Shown here piece by piece: positions 1 to 8,408 of a stretch of DNA of 64,000 nucleotides. The translations under genes were made by a program, and so were the position numbers. Below the pieces are notes generated by a model, which had not been told where the DNA came from, did no database searches, and worked only from the letters and a program-made list of their open reading frames with translations. Origin of the DNA: Alkalibacterium pelagium (lineage in GTDB: Bacteria > Bacillota > Bacilli > Lactobacillales > Carnobacteriaceae_A); NCBI RefSeq assembly GCF_900109325.1, contig NZ_FNZU01000004.1, forward strand, positions 124,001-188,000. Direction: 5' to 3'. The stretch's first letter is position 1. Each line of letters starts with the position of its first letter.

Positions 1-1
1 T

Positions 2-130
2 ATGAACCATTCCGATCAGACACATACCATTGAAACAGAATTCGAAGGGTATACAGATTTATTGAGTGGAGAAAAAGCCCAGCGTTCAATAGAGCTTCAA
101 TCATTTGATGTCCAGATTTTAACACCATAA
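2..130 (+). CDS. C-terminal end of an upstream gene, possibly a GH42-type beta-galactosidase (partial)
   Basis: An open frame runs from the window edge to TAA at 128-130, 36 bases before the next start. The 42 visible residues read like the closing beta-sandwich of a GH42 beta-galactosidase: a YTDLLSGEKA stretch, then a short strand ending in DVQIL. That family often ends with a similar Y-x-D-L-L-x-G segment and a VAVL-like tail, so the call rests on resemblance only. It lies upstream of and co-directional with the GH3 gene, suggesting the same operon. The 5' part is outside the window. Confidence 0.4.
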   Translation: MNHSDQTHTIETEFEGYTDLLSGEKAQRSIELQSFDVQILTP

Positions 131-166
131 ATTTTCATTTCAGACACCTTGAAAAGAGGAACTAGG

Positions 167-2635
167 ATGACTAAAAATATAACGGCTATTAAAGAACAAG
201 TCAACAAGTTTATTGCTCAGATGACCGTCGAGGAAAAAATAAGTCTGCTCTCTACTTCTCAGAGTGCCATCGAACGCTTAGGAATTAGAGAGTATAAAGT
301 GGGTGGAGAAGGGGCACATGGCGTGGTGGATCGAGAGGGTGGAATCACCACCTCTTTCCCCCAACCCTTAGGCTTATCCCAAACATGGAATCCAGACTTA
401 CTAAAAGAAGTCGGAACAGCGATTGGAAATGAAGCACGAATCAAGTACCTCCAATCGAATAAGACCACTTGGCTTACCTTATGGGCACCAACCATTGATA
501 TGGAAAGAGACCCGAGATGGGGAAGAAACGATGAAGCATACGGTGAAGATCCTTATTTAACCGGGAGATTGAGTGCTGAATTGATTAAAGGCATGCAAGG
601 AGACGATCCGACCTGGCTTCGGATGGCTGCCGCTCCGAAGCATTTTTATGGAAATAATAACGAAGAGAAAAGAGAAAGTTCATCGAACAGTATAGATTTG
701 AGGAATAGGGAAGAGTATTATTTAAAGGCTTTTGAGCCAGCTTTTAAAGAAGCTAAAGCTCAGTCAATGATGACGGCCTACAATGGGATAAATGGTGTCC
801 CGGCGATGCAGCACGAAGACATTGAACAGGTTGTGAGACAAAGATGGGATATGGACGGGTTTGTAGTCTGTGATGGCGGAGCGTTGACATTAAACGTAGA
901 AGCCTATCATTACTATGATACCTATGAAGAAGCGTTAGCTGATGCATTGAAAAAAGGCATTGACTGTTTTGTAGATGACAAGGAAAAAGTAGAAACAGCA
1001 GCTAAAAAAGCATTAGAAAAAAGTCTGATTACAGAAGAGGATATCACGCGTGCAGTCAAACGCATTCTAACTGTCAGAGGACGCTTAGGTCACTTTGAAG
1101 ACGCGATTCCTTTTGATGAAGTGAGTCATTCACTTTTAGCTGGGGAAGAACACGCTGAACTGGTGAGAAAAGTGACGGCTGAGCAAGCTGTTTTGCTTAA
1201 AAATCATAACAGTCTTCCTTTATCAGAAAAACAGAAAGTGCATCTGACGGGTCCTTTAGCCGATGTGTGGTTTAGAGACTGGTATGGCGGGTATCCTCCG
1301 CATGAAATAACCATCAAAGAAGCTTTGATGGACAAGTTGCCTGAAAACACCATTATTTTTTCACCTTCACATGATGACGTTGCTATAAAAATAAACAATG
1401 CCTACCTAGCTGTAAAAGATGATACATTAGTAGCGGTTTCGTCTGAAGAAGAGGCAGCCGAATTTGTCTTTGAAGATTGGGATTTCGGATCCCATTTGTT
1501 GAAAGAGAAACAGACGGGACGATACATTCAGTATGATGATCAGACGAATACCTTTCGCCTACATAAAAAAGAGGTGTACGACTGGTTTGTAAAAGAAAAC
1601 TGGATCAGTGAAAACAAAAAGGATTGGCAAACCTGGGATAATCACCCAATCGGTATCACTCCTGACGGGTTCATAGGTGCCGTAAAAGAGAGCACACCTA
1701 TTGAGCTGGTTACCAAAAAAGAGGCGATTAAAGAAGCAGCAGCCGCAGCAAAAGAAGCGGATGTTTCTGTCGTCATACTAGGGAACCATCCCATGTTAAA
1801 CGGAAAAGAAACGATGGATAGACCAGGGATGACTCTTCCCGCCCATCAACTGGATCTAGTGAAAGACATATACGCAGTCAATCCAAACGTAGTCGTGGTG
1901 ATAGTTGGGAGCTATCCTTTTGAAATAGACTGGCTGAATCAGCATATACCAGGTATTTTATTTACGACTCATGGTTCTCAAGAATTGGGTACCAGTTTAT
2001 CGGATATACTCTTTGGAAAAGAAGCCCCTACGGGCAAATTGTCGCAAACCTGGTATAAACAAACAGAAAAGGCTCTTCCGCCTATAAGAGATTACGATAG
2101 TATAAAAGGAAATCGCACCTATCTGTACTCAAATGAAAGCTTTATTTATCCGTTTGGTCATGGTTTGACCTATGGCAAAGTGTCCATTCTCTCTCTTTCT
2201 ATGGATAAGTATACATGGAGAGAAAACGAGGAAGTAACCGTAACGGTTGAACTTCAAAACTCTGCCAATCAGGTGGTAACTGAAACAGTGCAGGTATATG
2301 CAACGTTAACATCCGATCAGGCTATAAAACTACCTAAAAAACAACTTGTTTCCTTCTTGAAAGTTCCTTTGAAACCGGGGGAGAAAAAGAAAGTCACCCT
2401 CAAAGTGAAGACAAGTGAGCTGGGGTATTTTGACGTGGCATGGAACAAATGGGTTTTTCCGAAGGCAAAAGGAACACTGTCTATTGGCTTCTCTTCGGAT
2501 ACTGAACACAGTTTGTCATTTAACACCATAGAGACAGACGCTTGGAACGTGACTTTAAAGAGCCTGTCCATGCTGAGAGATACGATGACTATGCTCGTGC
2601 ATTTATTACTAGTGATTCAGCTAAAGAAAAAGTAG
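167..2635 (+). CDS. Glycoside hydrolase family 3 beta-glycosidase, C-terminus lost by frameshift
   Basis: Retaining beta-glucosidase/beta-xylosidase type enzyme, 822 residues, no signal peptide, so probably cytosolic and acting on imported oligosaccharides. GH3 landmarks: RDPRWGR with AYGEDPYL near residues 115-130, KHFYGNNNEEKR near 158, and the nucleophile motif GFVVCDGGA with Asp about 236. Residues about 410-510 form an insertion resembling a fascin-like beta-trefoil. A fibronectin-III-like domain covers about 680-790. ATG at 167 is preferred over the TTG at 149 because AGAGGA at 155-160 is correctly spaced for it. The frame ends at TAG 2633-2635, but a further domain continues in the -1 frame to 2901. 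Either the product lacks this domain, or ribosomes shift at the TTTAAAG heptamer at 2554-2560. Substrate is not determinable. Confidence 0.85.
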   Translation: MTKNITAIKEQVNKFIAQMTVEEKISLLSTSQSAIERLGIREYKVGGEGAHGVVDREGGITTSFPQPLGLSQTWNPDLLKEVGTAIGNEARIKYLQSNKTTWLTLWAPTIDMERDPRWGRNDEAYGEDPYLTGRLSAELIKGMQGDDPTWLRMAAAPKHFYGNNNEEKRESSSNSIDLRNREEYYLKAFEPAFKEAKAQSMMTAYNGINGVPAMQHEDIEQVVRQRWDMDGFVVCDGGALTLNVEAYHYYDTYEEALADALKKGIDCFVDDKEKVETAAKKALEKSLITEEDITRAVKRILTVRGRLGHFEDAIPFDEVSHSLLAGEEHAELVRKVTAEQAVLLKNHNSLPLSEKQKVHLTGPLADVWFRDWYGGYPPHEITIKEALMDKLPENTIIFSPSHDDVAIKINNAYLAVKDDTLVAVSSEEEAAEFVFEDWDFGSHLLKEKQTGRYIQYDDQTNTFRLHKKEVYDWFVKENWISENKKDWQTWDNHPIGITPDGFIGAVKESTPIELVTKKEAIKEAAAAAKEADVSVVILGNHPMLNGKETMDRPGMTLPAHQLDLVKDIYAVNPNVVVVIVGSYPFEIDWLNQHIPGILFTTHGSQELGTSLSDILFGKEAPTGKLSQTWYKQTEKALPPIRDYDSIKGNRTYLYSNESFIYPFGHGLTYGKVSILSLSMDKYTWRENEEVTVTVELQNSANQVVTETVQVYATLTSDQAIKLPKKQLVSFLKVPLKPGEKKKVTLKVKTSELGYFDVAWNKWVFPKAKGTLSIGFSSDTEHSLSFNTIETDAWNVTLKSLSMLRDTMTMLVHLLLVIQLKKK
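2554..2560 (+). other. Possible -1 ribosomal slippery heptamer in the GH3 gene
   Basis: T-TTA-AAG fits the X-XXY-YYZ heptamer exactly in the GH3 reading frame (codons ACT TTA AAG). A -1 slip here would join the 822-residue frame to the open -1 frame that runs to 2901 and encodes a plausible terminal domain. No strong downstream pseudoknot is evident by eye. The neighbouring GH5 pseudogene makes simple mutation equally possible. Confidence 0.3.
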
Positions 2636-2901
2636 TCTGTATTGAATCCGATGGATGGCTTGCCTTTAAGAATGTTCGTTTAAAGCAAACCTCCTCATAC
2701 ATTGAGATAAAGTATAGCGCAGATGAATCAGGAGAATTGCGCTTATACGCAGACGACCAGTTGAAGCATGTCTTATCAGTGGAGCCATATAAAGCAGGCG
2801 CTCAAACATCTTTAGTTTTGGCTATTCCGGATAGGGATCGGTTGGATATGTACCTGTCACCTACCACATCCATACGGTTAAAAACGATAAGAGAAAAATG
2901 A
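2561..2901 (+). pseudogene. Frameshifted C-terminal domain of the GH3 protein (CBM6-like)
   Basis: About 113 codons in the -1 frame relative to the GH3 gene, ending at TGA 2899-2901. The translation has the look of a small carbohydrate-binding or discoidin-like beta-sandwich: VHAERYDDYARAF, then a DGWLAFKNV stretch and alternating strands. It has no ribosome site of its own; the only in-frame early start is a TTG at 2542 inside the GH3 gene without a Shine-Dalgarno sequence. It is therefore the detached end of the GH3 protein rather than an independent gene. A one-base deletion near 2521-2560, a sequencing error or programmed frameshifting would each explain it. Confidence 0.65.
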
Positions 2902-2938
2902 ATAAGTATTCAATTATAAAAGAAAGAAAGGTGTATGC

Positions 2939-4564
2939 ATGACTCAGTTAAAAGAAAAATCACTTTCCCTTCGTTATGTGGATGCGATGGGACATGGATG
3001 GAATTTAGGTAATTCGTTCGATAGTTTCCATAAAGAAGAACTTTCCTGGGGAAACCCCAGAGTAACTAAAGAGCTCCTTCAGACGGTTAAGAAAAAAGGA
3101 TTCAAAAATATTCGACTCCCTCTTACCTTGCACATGCGAATCGATGGGCCAGAAAATGACTATACAATCAATGAATCGTTTTTAAATCGTTACGAAGAGG
3201 CAGTGAAGGGGTCTTTAGAAGAAGGCTTTTACGTGATGATTAACATCCACCATGATTCTGTCACATGGCTCAAAGAGTGGAATGGACAAACGGATTCAGA
3301 CAGATTTAAAAAATATGTCCGTATTTGGGAACAGCTATCTGAACGGTTCAAAGACTACGATGATAGAGTGATGTTTGAATCAGTTAACGAACCGCAGTTT
3401 AATGTAGAAGAATCTGTCGGGATTCAATACTTAGAAAAGCTGAATGATACCTTCTATCATATGGTTCGTCAATCGGGAGGAAACAATGCCACACGGATGT
3501 TGGTTTTACCGACGCTCCTGACGAATGATTCGCAGAATAAACTGGATGCCCTATATGAACAGATAGTAGGATTTGATGATCCCTATATACTCGCAACGGT
3601 TCACTACTATAGCGTTTGGGTATATAGCGCGAATATAGGAAAAACACGATTTGATCAGACTTTATGGGAAGATGTCACCCCAAGAACCAGTCTTGTAGAA
3701 GTATTTGACCGCGTGACTGAAACCTTCATAGATAGAGGAATCGGAGTGGTTATCGGTGAATATGGTTTATTAGGCTATGATAAATCTGAATCAGCTAATC
3801 AGTTCGGTGAAACGTTAAAATATCTCGAATATATTAACTATTATGCCAATAAAAAGGGAATGAGTCTCATCCTTTGGGATAACGGTCAGCATTTAAATCG
3901 TTATGAGTATGAATGGTATCTTCCAAGATTCGGTGAACTAATCGAGCGCTCGATGAAAGAACGTTCAGCCCATTCAAAAGGTTTAGATACTGAATACTTG
4001 ACCGAACCCCTACCTGAAGAAGGAATGGCTATCCCTTTGGTCCTGAACGGCCATGTCTTAGAAAAAGTAAGGACTCATTCAAGAGAGTTGATAAAAGGAA
4101 AAGAGTATACATTGGAAGGAGAAATCCTTTATTTAAGTGAATCTTTCTTTAAACAGCTTTATGAAGAAACTCATGGGGAAATAGGATTAACCGTTACGCT
4201 GATCTTAACCTTTTCAGGAGGTGCGGACTGGCACCACCATTTGATTTATACAGATAAACCTGTATTGAAAGAAGCTGCAGGAAAAGTCGGAGAAGCTGTT
4301 CAGATTCCTACAATCTTTAACGGCAATCATCTAGAAAGCCTCATTGTTAAGGATTCAAATAATGACAGTGTCGCCAATAATAAAGAACTCGAGTATTTAC
4401 AACACAGTCTGGAATTCATGCCAGGAGAAGATAGTATCTATTTGTTGTCTGACTTTACTTCACAGCTACAAGACGGAGAATATACTATCCACGTGACTTT
4501 CTTTAGTGGGATGCGTGTCCTTTACCACCTACATGTGGAAAATGGAGAAATAAAAGGAAAATAG
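2939..4564 (+). CDS. Glycoside hydrolase family 5 endo-beta-glycanase (intracellular)
   Basis: Retaining endo-glucanase-type enzyme of 541 residues. The catalytic barrel spans roughly residues 10-345. It shows the GH5 opening GHGWNLGNSFDSF, the RLPLT segment, the NIHHDS histidines, acid/base Glu151 in SVNEPQ and nucleophile Glu274 in VVIGEYG. Residues about 365-541 look like two small Ig-like modules of the X2 type. There is no signal peptide, unlike the broken paralogue that follows, so it should cleave imported oligosaccharides in the cytosol. It lies 37 bases after the GH3 remnant and is preceded by GAAAGG. Substrate could be beta-glucan, glucomannan or xyloglucan; sequence alone does not separate these. 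Confidence 0.85.
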   Translation: MTQLKEKSLSLRYVDAMGHGWNLGNSFDSFHKEELSWGNPRVTKELLQTVKKKGFKNIRLPLTLHMRIDGPENDYTINESFLNRYEEAVKGSLEEGFYVMINIHHDSVTWLKEWNGQTDSDRFKKYVRIWEQLSERFKDYDDRVMFESVNEPQFNVEESVGIQYLEKLNDTFYHMVRQSGGNNATRMLVLPTLLTNDSQNKLDALYEQIVGFDDPYILATVHYYSVWVYSANIGKTRFDQTLWEDVTPRTSLVEVFDRVTETFIDRGIGVVIGEYGLLGYDKSESANQFGETLKYLEYINYYANKKGMSLILWDNGQHLNRYEYEWYLPRFGELIERSMKERSAHSKGLDTEYLTEPLPEEGMAIPLVLNGHVLEKVRTHSRELIKGKEYTLEGEILYLSESFFKQLYEETHGEIGLTVTLILTFSGGADWHHHLIYTDKPVLKEAAGKVGEAVQIPTIFNGNHLESLIVKDSNNDSVANNKELEYLQHSLEFMPGEDSIYLLSDFTSQLQDGEYTIHVTFFSGMRVLYHLHVENGEIKGK

Positions 4565-4585
4565 AGTGAAGGAAGAAGGCTAATC

Positions 4586-6468
4586 ATGTGGAAGATGAGA
4601 GGTATGTAAACTATACTGATCTGTTTGCTTATATCTTCCTCCTTTATTCCTACCGCTGAAGCTCAAGAAAGAACGGTCTCTCATCAGTATGTAGAAGACA
4701 TGGGAAGCGGCTGGAATTTAGGAAATACCTTTGATTCTTTTGAGGAGGGGCATGACAGAGGAGAAGAAACGTGGGGAAACCCCAAAGTAACGAAAGAGCT
4801 CATTCAGGCGGTTAAGGAAAAGGGTTTCGACAGTATTCGCCTTCCCCTGACTTTACATCAGCGTATAGGGAGTCTGGAGGAACAGGCCAAAATAAACGAA
4901 GAGTTACTTAATCGGTATGAAGAGGTGGTTCAGTGGGCCTTAGAGAAAGATTTATATGTCTTGATTAATATACATCATGATTCCTGGACATGGTTAGCTG
5001 ACTGGGACAGAGAATCTCACTCAGAAGAATACCTGATTTTTATTTTTATATGGAACACAACTAGCAGAGCGTTTTAAAAAAGTATGACGAAAGGGTGTCA
5101 TTTGAGGCTATAAACGAACCGGACTTTCATACAAGCGATGAGAATAAAATAGAATATCTCACCCGTTTAAATGACGCTTCTTATCAGACAATCCGGCAGT
5201 CAGGCGGCCACAATTCTGAATGAATGCTCATTTTGCCGACTGTTTATACAGATACGGAACAAAAGAAAATGGATGCCTTATTCGAACAGATAGCAGCTTG
5301 GGAAGACGACTACATTATAGCGGCTGTTCATTATTACGAAGAATGGGTATACAGCACGAATATAGGAAAAACACGTTTCGATGGCGTGTTATGGGATGAC
5401 GTTACTCCTAGAAACAGCTTAGTGGAAGTATTTGATCGAGTCGCCCAGACCTTTACCGAAAGAGGTATCGGGGTGGTCGTAGGAGAGTACGGTCTTTTAG
5501 GTTACGACAAATCAGATACAACGAATCAGTTAGGAGAAACGTTAAAATATATTGAGTTTATCAATCATTATGCACGGGAAAAAGGCCTGGCTCTCATGCT
5601 CTGGGACAATGGTCAGCATCTGAACCGCCACAACTATAGCTGGAACACGCCTCGTTTTGGAGAGATGATTGAACAGTCAATGGATAGTCGTTCAGCTTAC
5701 TCAAAAGGCTTAGATACGTATTACATACATACAGACGAAATGGGGGAAGCCATCACTATCCCTTTACTGTTAAATGATTTAAAACTAGGCAGTCTTTTTT
5801 TAGAAGATAGAAAGTTGACAGTGGAAGAGGAGTATACTTATAAAGATGAGACAGTCAGTTTAACAGGCAGTCTGTTTGAGAAAAAAACAGAAAAAAGCCG
5901 TCCAACTATTGGAGAAACAGTGCCATTGCGTCTCCAATTTTCTGATGGAGCAGATTGGGAAATGAAAGTCATTTATGTAGAGGACCCTGTCTTGAAAGAA
6001 GCATCAGGACTAACAGGCAGGCCCTTTTTAATCCCTACTGACTTCAATGGCCATCATATAGACCACGTTCAGTCTAGGGATGAACAGGGAACGAGTGTCT
6101 TAACGCACGACTGGTGGCATTTTCTCGAATATGCTTTTGAATTTACCCCTTTATATGACGAAGAAAAGATTCAGCTCTCATCAGACTACACGGCATTATT
6201 GGAAGAAGGCACATATGAGCTTATTTATACTTTATTTAATGGGGAAGAGTATGGCTATCGCCTCATCGTTGAGGGAGGAAGAATACAGGGAATCGGTTCT
6301 CAAGAGGAAGAAGGGAATCAATATGAAGCCGCACAAGGAGCTCTTAAAAGAGGAACGAAGGAACAGTCCAGTTCTAAGACGCTTTGGCTCCTGGCGATTA
6401 TTGGAGTATTACTGGTAGCTATAGGTATAGGATACGAAATAGTTCAAGGAAGACAGGAAAGAAAATAA
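4586..6468 (+). pseudogene. Degraded secreted, membrane-anchored GH5 glycanase
   Basis: Paralogue of the preceding GH5 gene, broken several times. A start at 4586 is followed by an in-frame TAA at 4607-4609 inside an otherwise good signal peptide (hydrophobic run ILICLLISSSF, cleavage region PTAEAQ). The barrel is readable to about 5055, shifts frame twice between about 5053 and 5083, and meets a TGA at 5221-5223 where the intact paralogue has Arg. It is then open from 5224 to 6468. Both catalytic regions survive (AINEPDF; VVVGEYG). The end has two Ig-like modules, a linker and a membrane helix (LWLLAIIGVLLVAIGIGYEI), so the ancestor was exported and anchored. Two stops plus indels make sequencing error unlikely. 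Confidence 0.85.
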
Positions 6469-6469
6469 A

Positions 6470-6492
6470 AACCACTCCATCAGAAGTGGCTC
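6470..6492 (-). terminator. Weak intrinsic terminator of the GntR gene
   Basis: Read leftward, a 5-bp CCACT/AGTGG hairpin is followed by a T-rich run. It lies between the convergent GH5 remnant and the regulator gene. Confidence 0.4.
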
Positions 6493-6504
6493 CTATCTAT
6501 TCTT

Positions 6505-7215
6505 TTATTTAGTGATGATCAGTTGGGCACTGAAATGATCATAACGGTGTACGGAAAAAGAGAATTCGAACGCTTTTCCATTATCGAAATAAGCAACTTG
6601 TTCGGCAACAGCCACAGGATCTCCCTTTTCCAAGTCTAAATACTCTGTTTCATCATCATCTGCTTTTCTGACAGTAATTTTTCGATGGGAGCTTTGAATT
6701 TTACACTCTAATTCATTTTCAATGTACTGATACAATGATTTTTCCAAATGCTTTTCCGTCAAGCCAGGAACTAAATCAATAGGCATATACGTCTTTTCTA
6801 CCACAATAGGCTGATCATCTGCGTAGCGAATCCGATGGATATCGTAGACAAATGATTCAGGCGCAATATTCAGCTGTTTTTCAATAAGAGGTGTGGCTTT
6901 AATGATATCAAAATGCAGAACCTTACTCGTTACTTTTTTTTCCGGATTTGATGTCGTTAACCCCATAAACTGTTTGGCAAAAATCAGTTTTTCGATTTCC
7001 TTCATGTCAATATCTTTAATAAAAGTACCGACACCACGTTTTTTAATGATTAATCCATCTTCTACAAGTAAATCAAACGCTTTTTTGATGGTCATCTTAC
7101 TGGTTTCGTATTCCACACAAAGCTCTTTTTCAAATGGGAGTTGTTCACCTGATTTAAACTCTCCATTCAAAATGCGGTTCTTCATGTCTTCGTAAATAAA
7201 TAAATACTTTTTCAT
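6505..7215 (-). CDS. GntR-family transcriptional regulator, HutC subfamily (UTRA domain)
   Basis: Sugar-responsive DNA-binding regulator, 236 residues. Residues 1-70 are the GntR winged helix (SGEQLPFEKELCVEYETSKM followed by TIKKAFDLLVEDGLI and RGVGTFI). Residues about 90-230 are a UTRA effector domain of the kind that binds sugars or sugar phosphates. The ATG at 7213-7215 is chosen because AAAGGAG precedes it at good spacing; an upstream in-frame Met would leave the gene without a ribosome site. It is transcribed away from the esterase/alpha-galactosidase genes, so it probably controls that promoter and perhaps the importer promoter, where a similar GTATATA element recurs. It is likely a repressor relieved by an oligosaccharide product (inference). 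Confidence 0.9.
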   Translation of the reverse strand: MKKYLFIYEDMKNRILNGEFKSGEQLPFEKELCVEYETSKMTIKKAFDLLVEDGLIIKKRGVGTFIKDIDMKEIEKLIFAKQFMGLTTSNPEKKVTSKVLHFDIIKATPLIEKQLNIAPESFVYDIHRIRYADDQPIVVEKTYMPIDLVPGLTEKHLEKSLYQYIENELECKIQSSHRKITVRKADDDETEYLDLEKGDPVAVAEQVAYFDNGKAFEFSFSVHRYDHFSAQLIITK

Positions 7216-7356
7216 GGCTGGCTCCTTTATATAGTTCATGATTTTTAAATGTATAGGCAGTAGAATCGGTAGTCTCAATAAATAAAATAAAATGACACCT
7301 CTTATTATATACGGATATCAAGAAAAAATAAAGCTTAAAATTATATTTAATTTATT

Positions 7357-7397
7357 AAAAGTATATATTTACAATTTTTAAAATATACTATATACTT
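7357..7397 (+). promoter_or_regulatory. Promoter of the esterase/alpha-galactosidase genes with candidate GntR operators
   Basis: TTTACA at 7368-7373 and TATACT at 7391-7396 are separated by 17 bases. AAAGTATATA touches the -35 box and AATATACTATATACTT covers the -10 box. GntR-family operators often have a GT-N(3-4)-AC core. The arrangement TTTACA, 17 bases, -10 box and an embedded GTATATA element recurs before the importer at 10870-10898, suggesting a shared regulator. Confidence 0.55.
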
Positions 7398-7427
7398 ATG
7401 TCGAAATGCAAAAATGAGGAGGGTAAT

Positions 7428-8408
7428 ATGACGAGCAAACAATTTAAAGAGTATTTTTCTTATAAAGGTTACGGAATGAAACCAGAAGACTTTGATGCGT
7501 TTTGGGACGAGAAAATAGAGAATCTGGAGAACTATCCCCTAACCTATACAGCTGAGAAGGTAGACTTTCCTTCAAGGATTGCTTCCTGTTATCAATTAGT
7601 CTTTGACGGAGTGGATGGGGCTAAAATAACATGCCAGCTCCTGAAACCTAAACACACATCAGGCAAGCGCCCTGGCATGCTCCTATTTCATGGGTATCAT
7701 GTCAACAGTGGAGATTATAGTGATAAAATCGGCTGGGTGGCAGAGGGCTATGTGGTGTTGGCAATGGATTGCCGTGGACAGGGTGGATTATCAGAAAACA
7801 GGGAAACGTCGGTCAAAGGAAGTGCTTTAAAAGGGTTTGTTATTAGAGGAGTGGAAGAAGGAAAAGATCACCTCTATTACACAAAGGTTTTTATGGACAC
7901 CGTGATGGCTTCTCGTATTTTAATGGATTTAGATGAAGTGGATGAAGAAGATATATCCGTGCAGGGCTCATCACAAGGAGGGGCATTGGCTCTCGTGTGT
8001 GCCTCGCTAGAACCAAGAATTAAAAAAGTTGCGGTTCATCATCCCTTTTTAAGTGATTACCGAATGGCTTATGCCCTGGATGTCCAAAGTTCAGCCTATG
8101 AAGAACTCTACTACTGGTTTCGATTTAGAGACCCTTTACATGAAAGAGAAGATTATTTTTTCCAAACATTAGAGTACATAGATGTTCAGCATTTTGTTTC
8201 ACGTATAAAAGCAAGCGTTATCATGGTTACGGGTTTGGCAGATGCTGTCTGCTTTCCTATCACTCAGTTTGCGGTATACAACAAACTAGACTGCGCAAAA
8301 AAAGTACTCATACTGCCCGAGTACGGGCATGAACATTATCCGAAAATAGCAGACAAACTCAGGGGGTATTTTATTCATGACGAATGGAAACACATTGATT
8401 CATATTAA
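7428..8408 (+). CDS. Carbohydrate esterase family 7 acetyl esterase
   Basis: Alpha/beta hydrolase of 326 residues resembling acetyl-xylan esterase/cephalosporin-C deacetylase. It removes acetyl groups from imported oligosaccharides in the cytosol; CE7 enzymes are typically intracellular and there is no signal peptide. Catalytic triad by position: Ser182 in GSSQGG, Asp272 in GLADAV, His301 in YGHEHY. The family's DCRGQGG turn is present. ATG at 7428 is chosen for GAGGAGGG at 7416-7423 rather than the ATG at 7398. The end overlaps the alpha-galactosidase start by 32 bases, which points to coupled translation. Confidence 0.88.
   Translation: MTSKQFKEYFSYKGYGMKPEDFDAFWDEKIENLENYPLTYTAEKVDFPSRIASCYQLVFDGVDGAKITCQLLKPKHTSGKRPGMLLFHGYHVNSGDYSDKIGWVAEGYVVLAMDCRGQGGLSENRETSVKGSALKGFVIRGVEEGKDHLYYTKVFMDTVMASRILMDLDEVDEEDISVQGSSQGGALALVCASLEPRIKKVAVHHPFLSDYRMAYALDVQSSAYEELYYWFRFRDPLHEREDYFFQTLEYIDVQHFVSRIKASVIMVTGLADAVCFPITQFAVYNKLDCAKKVLILPEYGHEHYPKIADKLRGYFIHDEWKHIDSY

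Noticed and set aside
2542-2901. Independent small gene starting at TTG 2542
   Set aside because: No Shine-Dalgarno sequence, inside the GH3 frame, and the product continues the GH3 protein.
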